Part shown: in pieces, positions 17,330-25,441 of the stretch
Layout: each line of letters starts with the position of its first letter
How positions within the stretch are numbered: the stretch's first letter is position 1
Source of the DNA: Rubellicoccus peritrichatus
Lineage (GTDB): Bacteria; Verrucomicrobiota; Verrucomicrobiia; Opitutales; Cerasicoccaceae
DNA: 64,000 nucleotides
Assembly: GCF_033100135.1 (NCBI RefSeq)
Contig: NZ_CP136920.1
Span: 5,637,001 to 5,701,000 of the forward strand
Direction: 5' to 3'
Translations under genes and position numbers: made by a program
Notes under the pieces: generated by a model
Databases searched by the model: none
Seen by the model: the letters and a program-made list of their open reading frames with translations, nothing else
Told to the model about the DNA's origin: nothing

Positions 17330-18607
17330 ATGAGTAAAAGTCATTCGCGTAAAGTGATTCTGGCGGGGTCCGTCGGCAACGTCATGGAGTGGTTCGATTT
17401 CGCCATCTATGGATTCTTTGCACCTGTCATTGGACGACAATTTTTCCCCTCGGATGATCCGGTCGCATCGCTGCTAGCGGCTTATGGCGTCTTTGCTTCC
17501 GGCTTTCTGGCCCGTCCGATTGGTGCTGCTTTCTTCGGGCATCTGGGCGACCGGCATGGCCGAAAGCTGGTCCTTCGTCTCTCGGTCATTCTGATGGGCG
17601 TCTCAACCGGGCTGGTCGGCATACTGCCAAACCATGCAATGATCGGCAACACTGCTCCAATCCTGCTCGTATTGATGCGCATCATTCAGGGATTTTCCGT
17701 TGGTGGAGAATACACCGGCTCCGTCGTTTATCTGGTGGAACGCGCACCACAGAATAAGCGAGGCATCGTTGGAGGCTGGACCAGCTTTGGGGCCATCGCA
17801 GGCTTTCTCCTCGGCTCCGGTGTTGGTGCATTGATCTCCACCCTCGCCTCGCCAGAGGCATTGAGTAGCTGGGGCTGGCGTATTCCCTTTATCGCTGGTG
17901 TGGCAATTGCCGGACTGGCCACGTTTTTCCGTCGCAGCCTCGACGAGACCCCAAGGCGCGAGTCATTCGACAAGCGTCTGCCCATTGTCCAGGCAGTCCG
18001 CACTGAATGGCAGTCGATGTTACGCATCGCAGGGCTCATCATGATGGCTAACGTCGGGTTTTATATGATGTTTGTTTATGTGACAACCTACTTGTCCGAA
18101 CAAGTCGGCGTTCCCATGGCAACGGCACTGGACATCGACACCGCCACCATGGCCACCCTTTTGATCTTCACACCAATCGCAGCCTGGATAAGCGACCGCA
18201 TCGGACGCAAGCCGGTTCTGCTGACGGCATCCATTGGTTGTCTGGTATGTGCCGTGCCGCTCTTTTGGGCCATCCAGCACGATGATGTCGTCTGGATTGT
18301 TTTTGGGCAGCTTGGCTTCGCCCTCATCATTGGATTGGCCTTCGGAGCCAATGCCGCAACCATCGTCGAAGTCACTCGCGCTCCTTACCGCTGCACTGTC
18401 GTATCTGTTGCCTATAACATAACTCTGGCCATCCTCGGCGGCACAACTCCACTGGTGGCGACCTGGCTCATTCATGAAACCGGCGATATCATGACACCCG
18501 CATATTACCTGATGGGCATGTCAGTCATCACCATCATTACCATCACCCTAACCAAAGAAACCGCCCATACCCCAATCGAACAACCTGAAAAGGTGCTGGA
18601 GCTTTAG
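17330..18607 (+). CDS. MFS transporter, metabolite:H+ symporter (MHS) family
   Basis: A 425-residue inner-membrane protein with about 12 helices. It has the MHS signatures NVMEWFDFAIYGFFAPVIG near the start, RPIGAAFFGHLGDRHGRKLVL (loop 2-3 MFS motif) and QGFSVGGEYTGSVVYLVERAP in helix 4. Relatives (ProP, KgtP, CitA, ShiA) import compatible solutes or organic acids with protons. Substrate is not determinable. It begins 87 bases after the YiiX-like gene. Confidence 0.93.
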   Translation: MSKSHSRKVILAGSVGNVMEWFDFAIYGFFAPVIGRQFFPSDDPVASLLAAYGVFASGFLARPIGAAFFGHLGDRHGRKLVLRLSVILMGVSTGLVGILPNHAMIGNTAPILLVLMRIIQGFSVGGEYTGSVVYLVERAPQNKRGIVGGWTSFGAIAGFLLGSGVGALISTLASPEALSSWGWRIPFIAGVAIAGLATFFRRSLDETPRRESFDKRLPIVQAVRTEWQSMLRIAGLIMMANVGFYMMFVYVTTYLSEQVGVPMATALDIDTATMATLLIFTPIAAWISDRIGRKPVLLTASIGCLVCAVPLFWAIQHDDVVWIVFGQLGFALIIGLAFGANAATIVEVTRAPYRCTVVSVAYNITLAILGGTTPLVATWLIHETGDIMTPAYYLMGMSVITIITITLTKETAHTPIEQPEKVLEL

Positions 18608-18642
18608 GAGCCTCTGAAAGATTAATATTTTCTGATAAGATG

Positions 18643-18673
18643 ACTCGCCCTTACCATTGAGCAAAGGCGAATC
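18643..18673. terminator. Imperfect hairpin between convergent genes
   Basis: ACTCGCCCTT (18643-18652) pairs imperfectly with AAGGCGAATC (18664-18673), in the gap between the end of the MFS gene and the end of the large minus-strand gene. There is no long T run; a weak shared terminator is possible. Confidence 0.35.
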
Positions 18674-18690
18674 TGTCCTGGAAAAACGAC

Positions 18691-21600
18691 TTACAGCCCG
18701 GAACCGCCAAAGTCGCCCATTGAGAGATCACCCTGCGGCTGAATGGTCACAATCCCTGAAATATCAACATTCCCAACCAGGCGAGTATGGCCATTCACAA
18801 CAAGCGCTTCACCAGCGGAAGACTCATCCTGTGCAGTTGCACCATCCGGATCGGCAGGCACAGCCGTCAAGTCTGCTCCCGAATCAATAACACCATCACT
18901 GTCGACATCAACAGAAGCAAACCAGTGTTTGTTCTGTAAAGTAGTCTGACCATTCTTCAGGACAGTAACTGCATTGGCACGAGCTGAGTTGCCAGTACCA
19001 TTACCAATTTCGAAAAGAGGATCGTAATCAATCCATGTGGTATTGCCATTGTTTGCAGCATCAAAGCCACCTACATTGTAATGCCCCAAAGCAGTGGATA
19101 CATAGGACTCTGCGCGACTATGGAAACCCCAGACTGTTGAATAACTACCAGTGGCTTGAGCAAAGATTCCCCAGGCTGTTGAATAATCGCCAATGGCCTT
19201 TGTGAGAGCCCCCCAAGCAGTTGAACTGTGACCAATGGCTTCATTCGCTGCAAATGCAGAATCGCCCCAGACAGTGGAGTAATCTCCACTGGCTATGTTA
19301 CCTCGTCCCCAAGCAGTTGAATTAGCTCCTGAAGCGATGTTCTCGCCCCCCCAGACAGTAGAGTAATCTCCACGAGCAAAATTATCTGAGCCCCATACAC
19401 TTGTAGAATCTCCTTCCGCATTGTTTTGGTTACCCCAAGCAGTCGAATTATTACCCAATGCAACATTGCCATTTCCCCATGCAATGGAACTGTCACCTTC
19501 AGCAATTACATGGTCTCCTAAAGCGATGGAATGTTCGCCAATTGCTTTGCTTCTATAAACATTCAAAGTGTTTTGAACTGGTGATACAGGTGCATATGTA
19601 TTGAGCCAATCAGGTGCAAAAGTATAAAGTGCATCTGCAAATGCGATCTGACTCCCAAAGGTGGTAGCACTACTAACTCTTAATGACAAAGTTAGACTAC
19701 CATCTGGAGCAGCGGAAAAACCATGAACGGAATCGTTGCTACTTGAACCAAATGACTTAGCCCAGAGCGGTGTTCCATTAGTTGTAGAAAAAGCAGCGAC
19801 AAAGATATCAGTGCTACCCATGGAATTCAGAATCTCTCCACTGATAAGCTCCATACTATCACCAAAAGTCCCCGCAGTTATAAAGGAACCATGTCCATCC
19901 AATGCAATTTTACCAACTCCATCACCGGAACTTCCACCATAAGAACCTGCCCAAAGGGAATTACCAGTAGCATCATCAAATGCGGCTATGAAAAAATCAT
20001 TACCACCATTACTGTTAAGCGTATTCCCGCTGACAATCTCTATGGAGTCACGAAAAGAACCCGTTACGATCAGTGAGCCGTTGGCACTATCTACGGCGAT
20101 CTCCCCACCACTATCACCACCGTTACTATTATTCCCATATGCATTAGCCCATAGAGGAGCGCCTGTCACACCATTAAAACCAGCAACTAAAACATCACCA
20201 TAACCAGCACTAGTCAACGTATTCCCACTGACAACTTCGATTGAGTTCCAGAATGAACCCGTTACATAAACTGAACTACTACTATTAGCAGTAATCCCAT
20301 TAATTATATCATTGCCACTTCCTCCATATGAATTGGCCCAAAGTGGAGTGCCAGTGCTACCACTGAAACCAGCAATCCAAAAATCAGCGCTTCCATTACT
20401 AGTTAGGGTTTCGCCACTAACAATCTGCAAGGGGTCAATGAATCGCCCAGTAACAAAAACAGAGCCATTACCATCAACAGCAATCTGACCTCCAGAATCA
20501 CTTCCAACTCCACCGTATGTATTAGCCCAAAGGGGATTACCAGTGTTACTATCGAAACCAGCAACATAGGTGTCTGCACTTCCAGCAGAAGTATGCACTT
20601 CTCCACTAACAATCTCTAGAGTATCATAAAAAGAACCTGTGACGTAAACTGAACCACTACTATTATCAACAACGACTCCAGTGCTACTGCCATCATTGAC
20701 AATAGATCGAGTCCAGAGCAAATCACCTGATGAATCAAATTTCATCAAAAACACTTCGTAATCAGTTGAACTTGCACTTTGGAAATCAATGTCGTTACCG
20801 ATAGAAAATCCTCCGCGATAATAGCCGGTTACATACCGATTACCGTAATCATCAATATCTAAAACATACACAACAATGCTGTCATCTGTGTAGAAATTTT
20901 TAATCCAATCCTGGGCCGTAGCATCAGGAGAAGGGAGTAATTCACTCAGATCAATTAGACTAGTCGCTGTAGCCTCATCTATCGCCTCAGAAGCACCGAC
21001 CTGCAATGCATCTGTAGTCAAGCCACCAGTTGAAACCACGGCACCATCGAAAGTCACGGTGGAATTGGCGTCAAATGTCAGGTCACCATTTCCGTCAATG
21101 GAAACGACCGTATTGCCCTGACTGTCTACCAGCTGCGTGGCAGAAGTTACCGTCCCAGGATCTGTCAGCGACTTCCAATCTGTGCCGTCATAGCCGATGA
21201 AGTCGTTTTCTGTTGCATTATAACGGATGGCACCAGCGGTTGGGGTCGCAGGGACTGTTCCGCCTGCGTAGTCACCGAGTAGAACCGGACCCTGGATCTG
21301 GACGGTTTCTTCCTGAGTTTGCAAAGCTGCGATAGAAGAGTGTGTACCAAGCGCCATACGGCCATCCTTCAGTACAGTCAGAGCGTTGGAATAGTTAATT
21401 CCAGAAGTACCACCATTACCAATCTCAAATAGTGGATCGCTATCTCTCCATGAATTTTCGACTACTCCCAAAATATTATTAACCCCAAATGCTGTCGAAG
21501 AACGATACCAGCTACGGGCACTATTCCCTATTGCAATCGAGTTCCATGCTCCAGCAACAGTACTAACCCCCAAGCTAATTGAGTGATCTCCGTTAGCCTG

Positions 21601-22257
21601 TGCGTAATTTCCAATCGCAATGCTGTGGTTCCCATTAGCCTGACCACCAGCTCCCATCGCAATGGAATGATTACCTTGAGCAGTACTAAACAAAGGGCTG
21701 TTGGGTTCACTACCAAAAGCAAATGAATAATCACCGCTAGCATTCCCTCCACTTGCTGCAAATGAATAGTCACCAGTTGCTTCACTACTATAGAAGGCTG
21801 AGCCTAAGGAAGGACTCAAGGTGACACCACCAAAAGCAAATGAATAGATGCCTGAGGCTTTTCCACTTCCAAAGGCAACAGAATGATCACCAATATTCGC
21901 CTCATCCCAAATAGTATTAGTAGCTTCGCCAGCACGTAAGGCATTCTTGCTTGGAACCCAAATCATACGTGATCCAGTCCCGGTCGGGATAAGATTAGTA
22001 TCATCAAAACCGGCCCCCTCACCGGCCCAGATGACGCCGTTGCTCTCGACTTTGAAGTCAGTTTTGACTGCGGGGGAGGTGACGGTGGTGTCTTCGCCAA
22101 CGGTCAGTTCATTTTCGACGGTCAGATCGCCTTCGGCGGTGCCGGCTGCGGTGACCTCGAGGTCACCCTCGACGGTGAGGGTTTCCGCATAAGAGGCTGG
22201 CGTAATAAAGGCCGCAGTGATGAGCGAGAAGGCGATATATTTTCGGTAGGTATTCAT
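18691..22257 (-). CDS. Large secreted protein: YadA-type head repeats around a seven-bladed SBBP-type propeller
   Basis: 1188 residues from the preferred ATG at 22257 (MNTYRKYIAF, then a hydrophobic signal ending PASYAE); an in-frame start 54 bases upstream would put 18 charged residues before the signal. In order: a short beta-solenoid (LTVEGDLEVTAAGT...); YadA/trimeric-autotransporter head repeats (GNHSIAMGAGG, GNHSIAIGNYAQ, GDHSISLG); a tail-fibre-like linker (AIRYNATENDFIGYDGTDW). Then about seven SBBP-like repeats with VTGSFxDxxEIVSG and GxPLWAxxYGG, likely one seven-bladed propeller. A second head-repeat block follows (GEHSIALG, GNNSTAWG, GDYSTVWG). There is no YadA membrane anchor at the end. 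Probably a surface or filamentous structural protein; it lies 86 bases behind another secreted-protein gene. Confidence 0.8.
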   Translation of the reverse strand: MNTYRKYIAFSLITAAFITPASYAETLTVEGDLEVTAAGTAEGDLTVENELTVGEDTTVTSPAVKTDFKVESNGVIWAGEGAGFDDTNLIPTGTGSRMIWVPSKNALRAGEATNTIWDEANIGDHSVAFGSGKASGIYSFAFGGVTLSPSLGSAFYSSEATGDYSFAASGGNASGDYSFAFGSEPNSPLFSTAQGNHSIAMGAGGQANGNHSIAIGNYAQANGDHSISLGVSTVAGAWNSIAIGNSARSWYRSSTAFGVNNILGVVENSWRDSDPLFEIGNGGTSGINYSNALTVLKDGRMALGTHSSIAALQTQEETVQIQGPVLLGDYAGGTVPATPTAGAIRYNATENDFIGYDGTDWKSLTDPGTVTSATQLVDSQGNTVVSIDGNGDLTFDANSTVTFDGAVVSTGGLTTDALQVGASEAIDEATATSLIDLSELLPSPDATAQDWIKNFYTDDSIVVYVLDIDDYGNRYVTGYYRGGFSIGNDIDFQSASSTDYEVFLMKFDSSGDLLWTRSIVNDGSSTGVVVDNSSGSVYVTGSFYDTLEIVSGEVHTSAGSADTYVAGFDSNTGNPLWANTYGGVGSDSGGQIAVDGNGSVFVTGRFIDPLQIVSGETLTSNGSADFWIAGFSGSTGTPLWANSYGGSGNDIINGITANSSSSVYVTGSFWNSIEVVSGNTLTSAGYGDVLVAGFNGVTGAPLWANAYGNNSNGGDSGGEIAVDSANGSLIVTGSFRDSIEIVSGNTLNSNGGNDFFIAAFDDATGNSLWAGSYGGSSGDGVGKIALDGHGSFITAGTFGDSMELISGEILNSMGSTDIFVAAFSTTNGTPLWAKSFGSSSNDSVHGFSAAPDGSLTLSLRVSSATTFGSQIAFADALYTFAPDWLNTYAPVSPVQNTLNVYRSKAIGEHSIALGDHVIAEGDSSIAWGNGNVALGNNSTAWGNQNNAEGDSTSVWGSDNFARGDYSTVWGGENIASGANSTAWGRGNIASGDYSTVWGDSAFAANEAIGHSSTAWGALTKAIGDYSTAWGIFAQATGSYSTVWGFHSRAESYVSTALGHYNVGGFDAANNGNTTWIDYDPLFEIGNGTGNSARANAVTVLKNGQTTLQNKHWFASVDVDSDGVIDSGADLTAVPADPDGATAQDESSAGEALVVNGHTRLVGNVDISGIVTIQPQGDLSMGDFGGSGL

Positions 22258-22343
22258 GGCTAAATCAGCTTTTGTGTTCTTTATCTTCTGTTTTAAATCT
22301 TGGTTATGCATTGGAATAATTCAGTTGAGTCTAAAATTTATCC

Positions 22344-25208
22344 TTATTGGGCGCGTAGGGTGACGTCTCCATTCATGCGAAAAGTGAGGTCTTTGCCAAC
22401 AAGGTTGATTGTTGCTTCGGAATACGGGTCATATCCTGAGCGAACGAGAATAGAGGAACCAGTCGTCGCAGCTGAAATGGCTTCAGTAACGGTGGGCTTG
22501 GGCCCATCATTAGCCAGGGGAACATTCGGGTCGGCTGAAAGGCCATTATAGCTGCTGCTGCCTCGAAGGTTATCTACATAGTAAAGTCCGGTAACATTAT
22601 CGGCAATCAATGGCATTTTGCCTTGAGCAAACTCATCCGCCAGGGACAAGCCGTCACCATCAGGATCACTTGTGCCTGAGATATCAGCAAGACTGGTAAT
22701 AGCGTCGTTGGGATCAGCATCAATCACAGCTTCCCGCTCCCACCAGTCCAACAGGCCGTCATTGTCGGTATCGACCTCCTCTTCCAGAATAATATCGTCA
22801 AACAGTATCTCGTGATCAGCAGTCTGCCCAAAATTGGCGAGCAGAATGATCGCCACCCTTCCCACTCCAAACCAGAAAGTACCGTTATCAGGATCAAATG
22901 CTTCACCGGTGATCCCCCTTCGCTCGTAAAGGCGCCAGTTATACGGCACCAGGGCATTGGAGGCACCACTGTACATCAAACCTCCGGATCCGTGGTTCAT
23001 GACCTTGGTCTGCCCAAGGACAATTTGACTTTCAATTTCAGGACGAAAATCCCAAGTCATTGAGATGGTGTTACCCGTTGCAGTCGAATAAGCAGCTGTT
23101 CCAGCAAAAGAATGAAAAGGAAACGTTCTGACCACCGAACCATTAATCATGTAATCCGGGTATTTGTTCGTATCGCCATCCAGGTAAATACCAAGGCGAC
23201 GGTGGGCTCCATTGGTGCTGGTATGCCAGCCTGTAAGTGTCTCTGAAACTGTGATTTCTGTGCCGCTAATCGCAGTAATCGTCCCTGCATTTCCACGGCG
23301 CCGCACGGTATGCACATAGATAGAATCATCGTTTTCAGTATAATTAGTAAATCCAAAATACAGCCTCGATTCAGCTATACCCGCTGACTTGAACATGCCA
23401 CTGAGACGATAGCTCTTTGACGGATCTATTGGCAGGGTCTGACTAATTCTTGTGGATGATCCAGCATAACCCGCCTCACGGTAATCATGATCACCTGCGA
23501 TATCTCCATTCACAATTTCATCAGCACCATAAGTCCCATCAAAGTCGCCATACCACTTCGCCCCTTCCGCATCGTAGTGGGCAAAAAGTGGTGCATAGGC
23601 CGAAAATGTCTCAGTCACTGACTGCGCCCCCGCAGTTGCGGTGGCATCAACGGACAAATAGCCAAAAGCTTCCGGCAATTTGCCATATACCTCAACTTCT
23701 CCCAGAGCATCAGTCCTCAAATCCAGGCTAGCTGCCGGACTAACAACTCCATCAGGCGAAAGTGTCGTATTCGCATCCTGGTCGGCAAATGAGATTGGAG
23801 CCTGGTTCAAAGCCTGCCCGCCTGACTCGACCCCGAGCACAAAGGGCGCTGCCAGCCATTCACCTGGTGTTCCAAATTGGGCGTCTCCACTGAGTTTGGT
23901 TAGCGTTGGCAGGACGTCATTGTAGTAATCGCCTGGAGCCGTTCCACCCACATACTCCTCCATATTGGTCAAGGTATCCAGGTCCAAGTCCAACCCACGG
24001 TCATTAAGCGCAGGGTTAAGCCCATGGGTGGTTTCCCATGTATCGAGCATGCCATCATTATCCGCATCAGTAAATATCGGGCTTGTGCTGGCGAGCTGAA
24101 GGAGGTCGAAGTAGACAGGCGAAGCCGTATCTCCGTAGATCGTAATGCTGGTCGGCTCGGTCGGAGTGCCATCAAAACCAAGATTGGCTGCCACCGGAAC
24201 GCTTTGCCCATCGACATATAAATCCCAAATTCCATTGGTGTAGTCCTGACGTAATGTCAGCCGCATCCACGCGTCGGCCTCACTGCCGGTTACAGCAAAA
24301 TATTCTGGCAAGGCAATGCGTGAACTACCGTCAGCAATTACGATTTCACCGGAGTCTCCAGCTGGCAAGGCCCCCTCATGCAAATGGACATTGCGGAAAG
24401 TGACATCAGCGCTACCATCGACATCATCGTCAGCAACTAGAGCCAGATAAGAGATCGAACCAGACACATACTGCCCCACCGGAATCGTAATGGTTTCGTA
24501 ACCAGGACCAGTATAGGCGTGAGTCGCTGCATTTTGGCTCCAGTTAGTATCAGTCCCACCAAGTTGAAAGGCCCGGAGATCACCACCGGAATTGACCAGA
24601 TTTGTTTCCAGGACAATACCAATGATTTCACCCTCATCAGCAACGGTGACTTCGAAAGTTAAAACAGTGTCTGCTGTAAGAGTATAATCGTATGGTATGG
24701 CTTTCCAGGAATTACCTTCCAAGCGAATAGTGGAACCTGCATCGCTTACTGTGGCTGTCGTAGACAATCCATGCTGCCCATCTTGTCCGACACCATAGCT
24801 CACCAGATCAAGTGCATCAAAGATTACTTGGGTGGAACGGAACTCAATTTTGGCAAAATCTGCATCAATGCTGTAGTTGGCATCAGTCTCGCTATGTGCG
24901 ACCGGCAGCACCCAGAAATCCCACCAGGCAACGCCAGTGGTAATCGCTTCACCTGCCTGAACCGTCCGAGTCGCCTCGCTGATCGTCGAACCGGCAGTCA
25001 TAAGAATGGACTGTCCCGAAGGCTGTTCCTGTGATTCTGCGTCTGAAACTGTCGCTGTCCCCGCACCAACACTCCATCCGGTGTAGATTCCAATACTGTC
25101 ACTGAGTGTGTAACCCGTTGACTCGTAATCCTCTACCGCAATCTGCCCATGAAGCTGTGCCATGAGAAGGAATGGGACCGCAAGAAGGCTTAATAATGAT
25201 ACTTTCAT
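22344..25208 (-). CDS. Large secreted multidomain protein with calcium-type DxDxDG repeats
   Basis: 954 residues from ATG 25208 (MKVSLLSLLAVPFLLMAQLHG signal); 22 codons of upstream open frame are unlikely to be translated. The N-terminal half looks like beta-sandwich lectin/CBM-type domains (YESTGYTLSDSIGIYTGWSVG ... ITIPVGQYVSGSISYLALVADDD). Thrombospondin-type-3/dockerin-like motifs occur twice: TDADNDGMLDTWETTHGLNP and DTDNDGLLDWWEREAV with DPDGDGLSLADEF. The C-terminal 70 residues (YYVDNLRGSSSYNGLSADPNVPLANDGPKPTVTEAISAA) look like the opening of a right-handed parallel beta-helix that stops after about one turn. No catalytic residues could be assigned. Probably in one operon with the next gene. 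Confidence 0.72.
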   Translation of the reverse strand: MKVSLLSLLAVPFLLMAQLHGQIAVEDYESTGYTLSDSIGIYTGWSVGAGTATVSDAESQEQPSGQSILMTAGSTISEATRTVQAGEAITTGVAWWDFWVLPVAHSETDANYSIDADFAKIEFRSTQVIFDALDLVSYGVGQDGQHGLSTTATVSDAGSTIRLEGNSWKAIPYDYTLTADTVLTFEVTVADEGEIIGIVLETNLVNSGGDLRAFQLGGTDTNWSQNAATHAYTGPGYETITIPVGQYVSGSISYLALVADDDVDGSADVTFRNVHLHEGALPAGDSGEIVIADGSSRIALPEYFAVTGSEADAWMRLTLRQDYTNGIWDLYVDGQSVPVAANLGFDGTPTEPTSITIYGDTASPVYFDLLQLASTSPIFTDADNDGMLDTWETTHGLNPALNDRGLDLDLDTLTNMEEYVGGTAPGDYYNDVLPTLTKLSGDAQFGTPGEWLAAPFVLGVESGGQALNQAPISFADQDANTTLSPDGVVSPAASLDLRTDALGEVEVYGKLPEAFGYLSVDATATAGAQSVTETFSAYAPLFAHYDAEGAKWYGDFDGTYGADEIVNGDIAGDHDYREAGYAGSSTRISQTLPIDPSKSYRLSGMFKSAGIAESRLYFGFTNYTENDDSIYVHTVRRRGNAGTITAISGTEITVSETLTGWHTSTNGAHRRLGIYLDGDTNKYPDYMINGSVVRTFPFHSFAGTAAYSTATGNTISMTWDFRPEIESQIVLGQTKVMNHGSGGLMYSGASNALVPYNWRLYERRGITGEAFDPDNGTFWFGVGRVAIILLANFGQTADHEILFDDIILEEEVDTDNDGLLDWWEREAVIDADPNDAITSLADISGTSDPDGDGLSLADEFAQGKMPLIADNVTGLYYVDNLRGSSSYNGLSADPNVPLANDGPKPTVTEAISAATTGSSILVRSGYDPYSEATINLVGKDLTFRMNGDVTLRAQ

Positions 25209-25441
25209 ACAGAAAATGGCTTTAAAAGTTAGTAATTGTCGCAATTTCAATTGCAGACACCGTGATAGCACCAAATAGACAATTTATTGGCAAGCCTATT
25301 CATGATTTCAGGCCATTTTTTTATAGAATCCTGTATCTATCGGTCAGGATGCAGCTAGAAATTCTCAGAATATTACCCAATACACTCCTCACCTTTACCT
25401 GACCCATTTGAGGAGCCTGAAAAGGCGCCCTACCTTAATAA

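Noticed and set aside
25385-25415. Inverted repeat CTCCTCA/TGAGGAG after the KAP gene as a terminator
   Set aside because: 17-base spacer and no T run on the minus strand.
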